Source: CAXXXW01 sp963665555
GTDB taxonomy: Bacteria; Pseudomonadota; Alphaproteobacteria; Thalassobaculales; Thalassobaculaceae
DNA: 64,000 nucleotides
Assembly: GCA_963665555.2 (NCBI GenBank)
Contig: OY762308.1
Location: 1,674,001-1,738,000, forward strand
Direction: 5' to 3'
The notes under the pieces were generated by a model that saw only the letters and a program-made list of their open reading frames with translations, was not told the DNA's origin and made no database searches. Numbering within the stretch: the first letter of the stretch is position 1; each line of letters starts with the position of its first letter. Positions 32,164 to 41,713 of this stretch are shown piece after piece. The position numbers were made by a program, and so were the translations under genes.

Positions 32164-33957
32164 CTACCCCCGCTCGTAGAGCGCCTCCAGGCGGTCGCCG
32201 TAGACCTCCATCGTCTTGTGGCGGCGGACCTTGAGGGTCGGCGTCATCAGCGCGTTGTCGGTGGTGAACGGCTCCTCCGCGACGACGACGCGGCGCACCC
32301 GCTCGATCCGCGACAGGCGCGCGTTGACCCGCTCCAGCGCCGCGTCGATGGCGGCGCGGAAGGCGTCGTCGCCGGCGAGCGCGGCGAGGTCGGCCGGCTT
32401 GCCGTTGGCGGCCGCCCATTCGGCGATGAAAATCTCGTCCGGCACGACCACCGCGACGAGATGCGGCCGCTTGTCGCCGTGGACCATCGCCTGGGCGAAT
32501 TCCGGCTCCAGCACGATCGCGCCCTCGACCCGCGCCGGCGCGATGTTGTCGCCGCCGGAGTTCACGATGATGTCCTTCTTGCGGTCTGTGATGCGGAGGT
32601 AGCCGGCGGCGTCGATCTCGCCCACGTCGCCGGTGTGGAGCCAACCGTCGACGACCGCCGCGGCCGTCGCCTCGGGGTCTTGCCAGTAGCCCTTCATCAG
32701 CAACTCGCCGCGGGCGAGGATTTCGCCGTCCTCCGCGATCCGCAACTCGACGCCGGCCAGCGGCGGCCCCACCGTGTCGATGCGGATGTCCTCCGGCCGG
32801 TTGCAGCTGATCACCGGCGAGGCCTCGGTCTGGCCGTAGCCCTGGAGGACGCGCACGCCGAGCGCGAGGAAGAAATGCCCGATATCGGGGTTGAGCGCCG
32901 CGCCGCCCGACACGAAACCCTTCAGCCGCCCGCCGAACCGCCCCGCCACCTTGGTCCGCACGAGCCGGTCGAGCAGGCGGTCGAGAACCCGGTCCAGCGC
33001 CGTCATCGCCTCCGGCGACTCGCGCCGCTTGCGGCCCAGTTCGACCGCCTTGCGGAACAGCACCGCGCGAAGGCCGCCGGCCTGTTCCACGCCGCGGCGG
33101 ATGCGGTCGTGCAGCACCTCGTAGAGCCGGGGCACCGCCGTCATCACGGTCGGCCGCGCCTCCTGCAGGTTCTGGGCCACCCGGTCCGGCCCCTCGGCAT
33201 AGTAGATCTGCGCGCCGATGGAGATCGGGAAATACATGCCGGCCGTGTGCTCGTAGGCGTGCGAGAGCGGCAGCAGGGACAGGAACACCTCGTCCCCCAG
33301 CCCCAGCTCCTTCAGGATTTCGTAGGCGCCCATGCAATTGGCGAGGATCGAGCCGTGGGTCAGCATCGCCCCCTTGGGCCGGCCGCCGGTGCCCGATGTG
33401 TAGATCAGGCAGCACACATCGCCCCGGGCCATGCCGGCGGCGCGTTCGCGCGCGTCGTCGGGCAGCCCGTCGCCGAGGTCCATCGTCTCCTCCCAGCCGA
33501 GGAGGCGGACCCCCTCGCCGCCCTCGGGCAGCGGCGCGTCCATCAGGATCGCGGCCTCGCAGGCCGGGGCCTCGCGCGCGGCCGGCAGGACCCGCCCGGC
33601 CAGCGCCGCGTTCGAGACGAAGACGGCCCGCGCGCCGGAGTGTTCGAGGAGGTAGCGGTGGTCGTCCACGGTGTTGGTCGTGTAGGCCGGCACGGAAACG
33701 GCCCCGGCCGCGACGATGGCGAGGTCGGCGGCGACCCATTCCGGCCGGTTCTCCGCGACGATCGCCACCCGGTCGCCCGGTTCGACCCCCAGCGCGCGCA
33801 GGCCGCGCGAGAGGCGGCTCACCGTCGCGGCCGTCTCGGCCCAGGAGCGCGGCCGGTACGCCCCGCCCCGCTTGGCCCAGAGGAACGGCTTGTCCCCCAG
33901 CGCGTCCGCCCTGTCGAAGAACATCGTTGCGAGATTGCCGACCGACTTGTAATCCAT
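32164..33957 (-). CDS. fadD: Long-chain acyl-CoA synthetase (AMP-forming)
   Basis: The 597-residue adenylate-forming enzyme activates fatty acids to acyl-CoA. It has the P-loop-like motif IYTSGTGGRPKGAMLTH, the gate region LLPLSHAYEHTAGMYFPI, YGQTEASPVISCN, and the hinge/catalytic segment TGDVGEIDAAGYLRITDRKK with the terminal lysine region TLKVRRHKTMEVY. It is closest in layout to long-chain (FAA1-like) synthetases. GGGAGG precedes the ATG at 33957. It is divergent from pepF with 66 bp between starts. Confidence 0.93.
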   Translation of the reverse strand: MDYKSVGNLATMFFDRADALGDKPFLWAKRGGAYRPRSWAETAATVSRLSRGLRALGVEPGDRVAIVAENRPEWVAADLAIVAAGAVSVPAYTTNTVDDHRYLLEHSGARAVFVSNAALAGRVLPAAREAPACEAAILMDAPLPEGGEGVRLLGWEETMDLGDGLPDDARERAAGMARGDVCCLIYTSGTGGRPKGAMLTHGSILANCMGAYEILKELGLGDEVFLSLLPLSHAYEHTAGMYFPISIGAQIYYAEGPDRVAQNLQEARPTVMTAVPRLYEVLHDRIRRGVEQAGGLRAVLFRKAVELGRKRRESPEAMTALDRVLDRLLDRLVRTKVAGRFGGRLKGFVSGGAALNPDIGHFFLALGVRVLQGYGQTEASPVISCNRPEDIRIDTVGPPLAGVELRIAEDGEILARGELLMKGYWQDPEATAAAVVDGWLHTGDVGEIDAAGYLRITDRKKDIIVNSGGDNIAPARVEGAIVLEPEFAQAMVHGDKRPHLVAVVVPDEIFIAEWAAANGKPADLAALAGDDAFRAAIDAALERVNARLSRIERVRRVVVAEEPFTTDNALMTPTLKVRRHKTMEVYGDRLEALYERG

Positions 33958-34023
33958 GACCGCCTCCCGGATTCGCGCGGCGCCGCGCCGGCCCGCCAAG
34001 CCTCCAGACGATGGATACCCCCA

Positions 34024-35799
34024 ATGGCCGAAGCCGCACAAGCCGCCGTCCCGCCCGAATGGGATCTGACGGACCTTTACCCCGGCCCGGACTCCGGCGC
34101 GCTGCGCCGGGACCTGGACGAGGCGGCGCGCGGCGCGCGGGCGTTCAAGGAGCGCCACGCGGGCCGGGTCGCGGCGCTGTCGGGCGCGGAACTCGGCCGC
34201 GCCATCGCCGAATACGAGCGCCTCGACGAGATCGTCGGGCGGATAATGTCCTACGCCCAGCTTGTCTACGCCGCCGACATGTCGAGCGTGGAGAACGGCC
34301 GCTTCCACCAGTCCATGCGCGAACGGGCGACGGAGATCGCCGGCGACCTGCTGTTCCTGACGCTGGAGGTCAACCGGATCGGGGACGAGGCGCTGGAGGA
34401 CGCGCTGGCGGCCCCGGAACTGGCGCGCTACCGGCCCTGGCTGCGCGATGTGCGCGCGTTCCGGCCGCACCAGCTGTCCGACGAACTGGAGGAGATGCTG
34501 CTGGAGAAGAGCGTCGCCGGCCGCGGCGCCTGGGTGCGCCTGTTCGACGAGACCATGGCCGGCCTCTCCTTCGAGGTCGGGGACGAGACGCTGACGACGA
34601 CCGGGGCGCTCGACCGGCTCTCCCACAAGGACGCCGCGATGCGCGAGGCGGCGGCCCGCGCGATCTCCCGGACCCTCTCCGCCAACGCGCGGCTGTTCGC
34701 GCTGATTACGAACACGCTCGCCAAGGACAAGGAGGTCGAGGACAAGCGGCGCGGCCACGCCCGCCCGGTCTCGGCCCGCAACCGGGAGAACCGGGTCGAG
34801 GACGAGGTGGTGGACGCGCTCGCCGGCGCCGTGGCGGACGCCTATCCCCGGCTGTCGCACCGGTACTACGCGCTGAAGGCCGGGTGGTTCGGGGTCGAGG
34901 CGCTCGACTTCTGGGACCGCAACGCGCCGCTGCCCGACGACGACGACACGGCGGTGTCCTGGGACGACGCGCGGCGGATCGTGCTCGACGCCTACGCCGC
35001 GTTTTCGCCGCGCATGGCCGGGATCGGCCGGCGGTTCTTCGACGGGCGCTGGATCGACGCCGGGTTGCGCCCCGGCAAGGTCTCCGGCGCCTTCTCGCAT
35101 CCCGTCACGCCGGGGGCGCATCCCTACATCCTGATGAACTTCCAGGGCCGGGCGCGGGACGTGACGACGCTGGCCCACGAACTCGGCCACGGCGTGCACC
35201 AGGTGCTGGCGGGCCGGCAGGGCCACCTGATGGCGGACACGCCGCTGACGCTGGCCGAGACCGCCTCGGTGTTCGGCGAGATGCTGACCTTCCGCTCGAT
35301 GCTGGACGCGCGCCGCGACCCGGCGGCCCGCCGCGTCATGCTCGCCTCCAAGGTCGAGGGCATGTTGAACACGGTGGTGCGCCAGATCGCCTTCCACCGT
35401 TTCGAGACACGGCTGCACGACGCGCGCCGCGAGGGGGAGCTGACGCCCGACGCGATCGCCGACATCTGGATGGAGGTCCAGGGCGAAAGCCTGGGGCCGG
35501 CGATCCGCTTCGACGACGACTACCGGATTTTCTGGTCCTACATCCCGCATTTCGTCCACTCGCCGTTCTATGTGTACGCCTACGCCTTCGGCGACTGCCT
35601 GGTGAATTCGCTCTACGCGGTCTATCGCGATTCCGAACGGGGCTTCGCGGAAAAGTACCTGGCGATGCTGGAGGCCGGCGGGACGCTGCGCCACAAGGAA
35701 CTGCTCGCCCCCTTCGGCCTGGACGCCGGCGACCCGGCGTTCTGGCGGCGCGGCCTGTCGGTGATCGAGGGCTTCATCGACGAGTTGGAGGCCGCGTAG
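34024..35799 (+). CDS. pepF: Oligoendopeptidase F (M3 metallopeptidase)
   Basis: The 591-residue cytosolic zinc peptidase of family M3B cleaves short peptides. The zinc site is HELGH in TTLAHELGHGVHQVLAG with the third ligand Glu in LAETASVFGEML. The C-terminal region (IRFDDDYRIFWSYIPHFVHS, then YVYAYAFGDCLVNSLY) is characteristic. Its Shine-Dalgarno is poor; the ATG at 34024 is chosen because the next upstream ATG (34011) is out of frame. Confidence 0.94.
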   Translation: MAEAAQAAVPPEWDLTDLYPGPDSGALRRDLDEAARGARAFKERHAGRVAALSGAELGRAIAEYERLDEIVGRIMSYAQLVYAADMSSVENGRFHQSMRERATEIAGDLLFLTLEVNRIGDEALEDALAAPELARYRPWLRDVRAFRPHQLSDELEEMLLEKSVAGRGAWVRLFDETMAGLSFEVGDETLTTTGALDRLSHKDAAMREAAARAISRTLSANARLFALITNTLAKDKEVEDKRRGHARPVSARNRENRVEDEVVDALAGAVADAYPRLSHRYYALKAGWFGVEALDFWDRNAPLPDDDDTAVSWDDARRIVLDAYAAFSPRMAGIGRRFFDGRWIDAGLRPGKVSGAFSHPVTPGAHPYILMNFQGRARDVTTLAHELGHGVHQVLAGRQGHLMADTPLTLAETASVFGEMLTFRSMLDARRDPAARRVMLASKVEGMLNTVVRQIAFHRFETRLHDARREGELTPDAIADIWMEVQGESLGPAIRFDDDYRIFWSYIPHFVHSPFYVYAYAFGDCLVNSLYAVYRDSERGFAEKYLAMLEAGGTLRHKELLAPFGLDAGDPAFWRRGLSVIEGFIDELEAA

Positions 35800-35868
35800 C
35801 GCGCGGCGGCGACGGCGGCCGGGCCGGACCGCGCTTGTCCCGCTCCCGGTTCCGAATCGTTTGCCGGC

Positions 35869-36297
35869 TCACTCCTCGCGCGCGAACCTTCGTCCGAAGG
35901 CGGCGGGAGACAGTATCGGCACGGGAAACACATCCGCGAGCGCGAGTATGTCGGCGTCGCCGGTCGCCAGCGCGTCGGCGCCGCCGGCTATCGCCAGTTC
36001 CAGGAACGGCCGGTCGAAAGGATCGCGGCATTCCGGGACCGCGGGCGGCGGCTCCGGCACGGCGACGGTCTCGCAAAACGGCAAATAGTCGTCGAGAAGG
36101 TCGCGCCGCTCGCCGGCGTTCAACGCGAATTTGGGATAGGCGAGAACGCGGACCAGCTCGGCGGTCGTTTCCCGGCTGGCGAGAGGGCGAACACGGCCGC
36201 CGCGCCAGGCGCCGCGCGGCCAGGACAGCGCGCCGGAACGGAACAGCAGCGCCGACAACAGGACATTCGTGTCGAGAACCGGTCGGACCGGCGTCAT
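35869..36297 (-). CDS. PIN-domain toxin of the COG1569 type
   Basis: The 142-residue PIN protein begins VRPVLDTNVLLSALLF and keeps the acidic residues ETTAELVRVL, RDPFDRPFLELA and ATGDADILAL, which mark the putative toxin family often annotated as a PIN-family TA component. It starts in a 4-nt ATGA overlap with the stop of the upstream AbrB-like antitoxin. A ribonuclease role is inferred from the fold. Confidence 0.85.
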   Translation of the reverse strand: MTPVRPVLDTNVLLSALLFRSGALSWPRGAWRGGRVRPLASRETTAELVRVLAYPKFALNAGERRDLLDDYLPFCETVAVPEPPPAVPECRDPFDRPFLELAIAGGADALATGDADILALADVFPVPILSPAAFGRRFAREE

Positions 36298-36572
36298 GCG
36301 CCCGGCCGGGCCCAGGCGACGGCGTCGGATATGTCGGTCTCCGAAAGCCCCATCTCCGCGAGCTTCGCGCGCACCCCGTCGGCCCGGTTCACGCGGACCG
36401 GCGTCAGCACGATGCGGCCGTTCTCGGCGACCACGTCGAAATACTCCGTGGCCTCCACGGCGGCGGTGACGGCCTTGGGCAGGGTCAACTGGTTCCTGGA
36501 GGTCAGTTTGGCGAGCACGGCCGCCTCCCGCGAGGAGTCCACGGTAAGCGAACCGTACTTCCTTGCGGCCAT
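36294..36572 (-). CDS. AbrB/MazE-like antitoxin
   Basis: The 92-residue protein has a SpoVT/AbrB swapped-hairpin domain (AKLTSRNQLTLPKAVTAAVE, then FDVVAENGRIVLTPV) and a C-terminal helix (KLAEMGLSETDISDAVAWA) that would bind the toxin. The start at 36572 is the nearest ATG to the domain; its Shine-Dalgarno is weak. It is coupled to the PIN gene by a 4-nt overlap. Confidence 0.82.
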   Translation of the reverse strand: MAARKYGSLTVDSSREAAVLAKLTSRNQLTLPKAVTAAVEATEYFDVVAENGRIVLTPVRVNRADGVRAKLAEMGLSETDISDAVAWARPGA

Positions 36573-36733
36573 GCCGGCAAGAGGCGAGCGGGGCGCCGGA
36601 GCGTCCCTTCGCCGTCGGAAGGCCGCGCCGGCCCGCCGCGCCCGGGCGGTTCGGCGTGGCGGAGTTCGGGGAGCGGGCCGGTCGGGCCGACGGGCGTTTC
36701 CGCGGCCGACGGCCGGCCCTCCGCCGGCGCGCC

Positions 36734-39211
36734 TCAGAACCGCATGTTGAGTGTGGCGAAGAAGGTGCGTCCCCAGCCGGCGGCGCGCGGCCCGTCGGTC
36801 GCGGACGGGATCGCGGTGTTCGTGGAGAGCTTCGCGTCGGCGACGTTGTACACGCCCGCGGTGATCCGCGTGTTTTCGAGGCCCAGCGGCGCTTTCCAGT
36901 CGAGCGTCAGGTCGTGCCCGGTCCAGGACTTGAACCGGCCGTCGCCCCAGCGGTTCTCGATCTCGTCGCGGTAATTCAGGGCCCAGAAGGCGGTGAGGTC
37001 GCCGCGCCCGGCCGAGGCCACGACGCGCACGGCGTGGCGCGGGAGCGGGTACGCCCGCTTCTCGCCCGCGATGTACTCGTCGCTGCCGGCGACATAGCGC
37101 CAGAACCCGCGCATGGCGACGAAGCCCCAATCGGTCTCCGCGCGGGCCCCGAACCGGGTGTTGAGCCCGGTAACCCTGGTCTCGACGATGTTCGCGAAAC
37201 TGTCGTGGATGGTGATGTCCCCGGCCGCGCGCTCGATGCAATCGCCGCCGCCGCCCGGCGGGCATTCGGGATGGTTCAGCATCGCCCAGGTGGCGCCGCG
37301 CCGGCCCGGCAAATCCTTGGTGGCGAGGCGATACCAGTCGGCGACGAGGTAGAACGGCCCCTTGCGGGCGCCCGCGCCGAAGGAGAGCCTCTGCGACCTC
37401 GACGGGTCGAGATCGGGGTTGCCGCTGGTCTGGCGCGTCACCTGCCGGTAGTTCGCCGCGTCGCAGCCGCGCGGCGGCGGTCCGCTCTCCGGGACGCAGC
37501 GGACATAGGGATGGTCCTGCGCCGCGGTGCTGTGCAGGTGGTACATCGAGGGCGCCTGGTCGGCCACGCTCCACGAGCCGCGCAGCGACACGATGTCGGT
37601 CGCGCGGTACACGGCCCCGAGGCGCCACGCGCGCAGCCCGCCGACGTCGTCGTACTCGTCGGCCCGCGCCGCGGCCCTCACATCCACGGCGTCGGCGAAG
37701 GGGACGGACACCTCCGCGAAGGCGCCCGCCGTGTCGCGCTCGCCGGCGTAGCTGGTGCCGCCCGATCCGAGCACGCCGTTCACGTCGCGGGTCCGGCCGT
37801 CGCTCGCCCGGAACTCCAGCAGCCGGTGGGCCTCCACGTTGGCCAATTGGACCCCCGCGGTCCACGCCGTGTCGCGGTCGCCGACGCCCGGAGCGGCGCC
37901 CTCGAGCGCGAGGCGCGCGCCCAGATACTCTCCGCCGAACGCCTCCTCCTCGCGCAGGCTGCTCCGCGCGATCGCTTCCAGGTGGTCGGGGTCCGTCGAC
38001 AGCGGATTCGCGAGGTCGTACCTTCCGGCCGCGATTTCGCGCCCTATCGTCTCGGCGTCCACGAAGGTTTCGCCGGTCACCGAGCCGTCCAGCCGCCAGG
38101 CTTCGACGCGGGCGTCGTAACCGAGGTCGTCGGCGAGCCGGCCCTCGACGGTCGCGGAAAAGTCGTACTCCTCCGTGTCCGTCCACCAGTCCCGGGCGCC
38201 ATGGCCGATGAAGCGGTGCCCGACCGCGAAAATGTCGTCGCTCGTCGCCTCGAACGCCGGGTCGGCCGCGCGCGCCGCCGCGTCGATCGCGTCGAGCAGG
38301 CCCTCGCTCGGGGCGACGGAGAAGACATCGACCGACGGCGCGTAGCGGAACGCCGAGCTTCCTTGCGTGACGTTCGCGTCCACGTGGAGCCGGGCGTCCT
38401 CCCCGACGGGGTAATCGAGGTTCAGGATCGCGTTCTTCTGGTCGTAGCTCTCGCTGTCCCACCAGAAATCGCCGTAGGCGAACCCGCAGCCCTTGTCGCC
38501 GGACCGGATCCCCGGCGGGTTGCCGAGCGGGCCGGTGTAGCCGAGCGCCGGGTCGCACGCGCCGAGCGGCACGGCCCTCAATTCGCGCTCGCTCAGGTCG
38601 AAGACATAGACGGTGTTGCCGCCGACGCTCACATTCTTCGCGTCCGCGAAAGTCCCGCCCGTCGTCCACTCCGAGCGGCTGTGCTCGCGGGTGGCGCCGG
38701 CGATCCTCTGGCGGTCGAGGATGTCGACGCCGAAGGTCATGTGTCCGCCGTCGCCGATCTCGCCGCCCCAGACGACGCTGCCCTGGCGCGCGTCGCCGCC
38801 GTCGCGGGCCGGCTGCCGGGCGACGGCGCGGACATCGAAGCCGTCCAGGTCCTTCCGCAGCACGAGGTTGAACGCGCCGCGCACCGCGGCGTGGCCGCCG
38901 AGCGTCCCCAGGCTCTCGGCCCGCAGCACCTCGATCCGCTCGACCGCCGAAAGCGGGAGGGAGTCCAGGTTGTGCGCGGTCGTCGCGTAGGGCCGGCCGT
39001 TCACCATGATGAGCAGGTTGCGCCCGCCGGTGAAGAAATAGCGGATGATGCCCGTGTCGAGCATCTCGCCGAAGGTCTGGGCGCCGGAACGCTCGATAAA
39101 GGCGCGGTCGTACTCGGCGATGGTCTCGGGGGCCGGCGCGAGGGGCCCGGCATGGACCTGGGCCGTCGCGAGAACGGCGGTCGCGGCGAGCGTGGCAAGG
39201 ACTTTTCTCAT
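36734..39211 (-). CDS. TonB-dependent outer-membrane receptor
   Basis: The 825-residue receptor has a signal peptide (cleavage likely after VHA, near residue 21), a plug (RSGAQTFGEMLDTG, NLLIMVNGRPYATTAHNLDS, AVERIEVLRAESLGTLGGHA, VRGAFNLVLRKDLDGFD) and a 22-strand barrel closing in a terminal phenylalanine (FFATLNMRF). The plug is short: the usual 30-40 residues between the ERSGA and VLVNGR motifs, including the NLRG element, are reduced to about 15. Cysteine pairs in predicted loops may form disulfides. The ligand is unknown; no TonB/ExbBD or siderophore genes are adjacent. It is divergent from metY with a 280-bp gap. Confidence 0.9.
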   Translation of the reverse strand: MRKVLATLAATAVLATAQVHAGPLAPAPETIAEYDRAFIERSGAQTFGEMLDTGIIRYFFTGGRNLLIMVNGRPYATTAHNLDSLPLSAVERIEVLRAESLGTLGGHAAVRGAFNLVLRKDLDGFDVRAVARQPARDGGDARQGSVVWGGEIGDGGHMTFGVDILDRQRIAGATREHSRSEWTTGGTFADAKNVSVGGNTVYVFDLSERELRAVPLGACDPALGYTGPLGNPPGIRSGDKGCGFAYGDFWWDSESYDQKNAILNLDYPVGEDARLHVDANVTQGSSAFRYAPSVDVFSVAPSEGLLDAIDAAARAADPAFEATSDDIFAVGHRFIGHGARDWWTDTEEYDFSATVEGRLADDLGYDARVEAWRLDGSVTGETFVDAETIGREIAAGRYDLANPLSTDPDHLEAIARSSLREEEAFGGEYLGARLALEGAAPGVGDRDTAWTAGVQLANVEAHRLLEFRASDGRTRDVNGVLGSGGTSYAGERDTAGAFAEVSVPFADAVDVRAAARADEYDDVGGLRAWRLGAVYRATDIVSLRGSWSVADQAPSMYHLHSTAAQDHPYVRCVPESGPPPRGCDAANYRQVTRQTSGNPDLDPSRSQRLSFGAGARKGPFYLVADWYRLATKDLPGRRGATWAMLNHPECPPGGGGDCIERAAGDITIHDSFANIVETRVTGLNTRFGARAETDWGFVAMRGFWRYVAGSDEYIAGEKRAYPLPRHAVRVVASAGRGDLTAFWALNYRDEIENRWGDGRFKSWTGHDLTLDWKAPLGLENTRITAGVYNVADAKLSTNTAIPSATDGPRAAGWGRTFFATLNMRF

Positions 39212-39491
39212 CGCGGGCTACCCCAAGGCGTGGCGTGTAAAGGCCGGCGCGCGCCATATCGGCGCCGCTCTCCGCAGCTTGCCGAGGCCGGCTTCGAAGT
39301 CAAGACCCAAGCGGCCGCGGGCGCGCGCCACATCCCTGTTGACGCCGGGCGCCGCGAGGGGGAGGATTCGCCGCTGGGGGAACCCGCCGCGAGGCCGGCC
39401 CGGCCGGTCCGAGGGCGGCGGCCGGCGCCCGGGCGGCGGAACCGCCGAACCCCGCCGCCATTTCCCTTTCCGGCCCCGGGAGACCGCGCCG

Positions 39492-40799
39492 ATGTCCTCC
39501 TCCGGCAACATCCACGATTTCGACACGCTCTCGCTCCACGCCGGCCAGCGGCCGGACCCGGAGACCGGCGCGCGCGCCGTGCCGATCTACCAGACCACCT
39601 CCTATGTCTTCCGCGACGTGGACCACGCCGCCTCGCTGTTCAACCTGGAGCGCGCCGGCCACATCTATTCGCGCATCTCCAACCCGACCGTGGCGGTGCT
39701 GGAGGAGCGGGTCGCGGCGCTGGAGGGCGGGGTCGGCGCGGTGGCGGCGGCGAGCGGCCACGCGGCCCTGGTGCTGGGCATCGTCACGCTGATGGGCCAG
39801 GGCGGGCATATCGTCGCCTCCAGCGCGCTCTACGGCGGCAGCCACAACCTGTTCAGCCACACGCTGCCCCGTTTCGGGATCGAGACCACCAAGGTCCACC
39901 CGCGCGACCTGGACGGCTTCCGCGCCGCCATCCGCCCGGAGACCCGCCTGGTCTTCGGCGAGACCATCGGCAATCCCGGCCTCGAAGTGATGGACATTCC
40001 CGCCGTCGCCGAAATCGCGCACGCGGCCGGCGTGCCGCTGATGATGGACTCGACCTTCGCGACGCCCTGGCTGTGCCGGCCGTTCGAGCACGGGGCGGAC
40101 CTCGTGGTCCATTCCGCGACCAAGTGGCTCGGCGGGCACGGCGTGGCGATCGGCGGCGTGCTGGTGGACGGCGGCGTGTTCGACTGGGAGGCGTCGGGCA
40201 AGTTCCCGACGCTGACCGAACCCTACGCCGGCTACCACGGCCTCGATTTCGCGGAGGAGTTCGGCCCCCAGGCCTTCGCGATGCGCGCCCGGGCGGAGGG
40301 CCTGCGCGATTTCGGCGCCTGCATGGCCCCGGCCACCGCCTTCCACATCCTCCAGGGCGTGGAGACGCTGGGGATGCGGATGGACCGGCATGTCGCCAAC
40401 GCGCGCGAGGTGGCGGCGTTCCTCGCAGGCTCGGACGCGGTGGCGTGGGTCGCCTACCCGGAACTCGACGGCCACCCGGACAAGGACCTCGCGGCCCGGC
40501 TGATGCCGCGCGGCGCCGGCTCCATGATCGCCTTCGGCATCGAGGGCGGGCGCGAGGCCGGGCGGCGCTTCATCGAGCGGCTGTCGATCTGGTCGCACCT
40601 CGCCAATGTCGGCGACGCGAAGTCGCTGGTGATCCACCCCGCCAGCACCACGCACCAGCAGATGGACGCGGAGACGATGCGCGCCGCCGGCCTTTCGGAG
40701 GACCTGGTGCGCCTGTCGGTGGGGCTGGAAAGCCCCGGCGACCTGGTCGCCGACCTGCGCCAGGCGCTGCGCGCCGCCACGCTGCGCCGGGCGGGCTAA
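39492..40799 (+). CDS. metY: O-acetylhomoserine sulfhydrylase (MetY type)
   Basis: The 435-residue PLP enzyme of the Cys/Met metabolism family makes homocysteine from O-acetylhomoserine and sulfide. The PLP lysine is in DLVVHSATKWLGGHGVAIGG; YSRISNPTVAVLEERVAALE and MMDSTFATPWLCRPFEHGAD are diagnostic, and the length (longer than MetZ or MetB) favours MetY. The ATG at 39492 follows GGGAGA. I looked for a SAM-II riboswitch in the 280-bp leader and did not recognise one. The next gene begins 4 bp after its stop. Confidence 0.93.
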   Translation: MSSSGNIHDFDTLSLHAGQRPDPETGARAVPIYQTTSYVFRDVDHAASLFNLERAGHIYSRISNPTVAVLEERVAALEGGVGAVAAASGHAALVLGIVTLMGQGGHIVASSALYGGSHNLFSHTLPRFGIETTKVHPRDLDGFRAAIRPETRLVFGETIGNPGLEVMDIPAVAEIAHAAGVPLMMDSTFATPWLCRPFEHGADLVVHSATKWLGGHGVAIGGVLVDGGVFDWEASGKFPTLTEPYAGYHGLDFAEEFGPQAFAMRARAEGLRDFGACMAPATAFHILQGVETLGMRMDRHVANAREVAAFLAGSDAVAWVAYPELDGHPDKDLAARLMPRGAGSMIAFGIEGGREAGRRFIERLSIWSHLANVGDAKSLVIHPASTTHQQMDAETMRAAGLSEDLVRLSVGLESPGDLVADLRQALRAATLRRAG

Positions 40800-40803
40800 G
40801 CCG

Positions 40804-41610
40804 ATGGAGTTCGCGGTCGCCGGCAAGCCGGTCTTCGCCGCCACGGGCGGGCGCCCCTTCGACCCGGCGCGCCCGGCGCTGGTCCTGGTGCACGGCGCGG
40901 GGATGGACCACACCGTGTGGTCGATGCAGGCGCGCTGGTTCGCGCATCGCGGCTTCTCGGTGCTGGGGCTGGACCTGCCGGGCCACGGGCGGTCCGGCGG
41001 GCCGCCGCCGGCGACGATCCCGGACTGCGCGGACTGGCTGGCGGCGTGCCTGGAGGCGGCGGGCGCGCGGGAGGTCCATCTCGCCGGCCATTCCATGGGC
41101 GCCCTGGTCGCGCTGGCGCTGGCCGGCCGGGCGGGGAGCGGCGTGCGCAAGCTCGCGCTGCTCGGCGTCCTGCCCCGCATCCGGGTCCACCCGGACCTGC
41201 TGGCGGCGGCGCGGGACGACCCGCCCGCCGCCTTCGCGACCGTGGTGGGCTGGGGCGTCGGGCGGCGCGCGCAGATCGGCGGGAACCGCGCGCCGGGCGG
41301 CTGGGTCGCCGGGGCTTGCCTCAGGCTGCTGGAGGCCGGGCCGGCGGGCGCGCTCGCCAACGATTTCGCGGCCTGCGACGCCTGGGAGGGCGGGCCGGAG
41401 GCGGCCGCCGGCGTCGCCTGCCCGGCGCTGCTGCTGCTCGGCGCCGACGACCGGATGACGCCGGCGCGCGCCGCCGCGCCGCTGGCCGACGCGATCGCCG
41501 ACTGCCGGACGGTCGTCCTGCCGGAGACCGGCCACATGATGACGGTCGAACGGCCGGAGGAGACGCTGGACGCGCTCGCCGCCTTCCTCGCGCCGAACGG
41601 CGGCGGGTAG
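40804..41610 (+). CDS. Alpha/beta-fold hydrolase
   Basis: The 268-residue hydrolase has HGAGMDHTVW, the nucleophile elbow GHSMGALVALALAG, the acid in LLLGADDRMTPARAA and the histidine in PETGHMMTVERPEETL. It starts 4 bp after metY and so is cotranscribed with it, an arrangement I recall from other alphaproteobacteria, but its substrate is unknown; a homoserine O-acyltransferase role is not supported because it lacks that family's features. Confidence 0.85.
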   Translation: MEFAVAGKPVFAATGGRPFDPARPALVLVHGAGMDHTVWSMQARWFAHRGFSVLGLDLPGHGRSGGPPPATIPDCADWLAACLEAAGAREVHLAGHSMGALVALALAGRAGSGVRKLALLGVLPRIRVHPDLLAAARDDPPAAFATVVGWGVGRRAQIGGNRAPGGWVAGACLRLLEAGPAGALANDFAACDAWEGGPEAAAGVACPALLLLGADDRMTPARAAAPLADAIADCRTVVLPETGHMMTVERPEETLDALAAFLAPNGGG

Positions 41611-41637
41611 CGCCGGGCCGGGCCGCCGGGACGGAAA

Positions 41638-41665
41638 GGGCCGGCCCCGTTCCCGGAGCCGGCCC
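41638..41665. terminator. Hairpin between convergent hydrolase and hsp20 genes
   Basis: GGGCCGGC (41638-41645) pairs with GCCGGCCC (41658-41665) across 12 nt. On the minus strand it is followed by TTTCCG, so it best fits the end of the hsp20 transcript, possibly acting in both directions. Confidence 0.5.
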
Positions 41666-41713
41666 CGCCTTGCTGTCGCCGCCGGACGCGCCGGCGGTCC
41701 GCGCCGCGCCCGG

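Noticed and set aside
39212..39491. SAM-II riboswitch before metY or cobalamin riboswitch before the TonB receptor
   Set aside because: I looked for the conserved cores in both orientations and found none; the region is plain GC-rich DNA.
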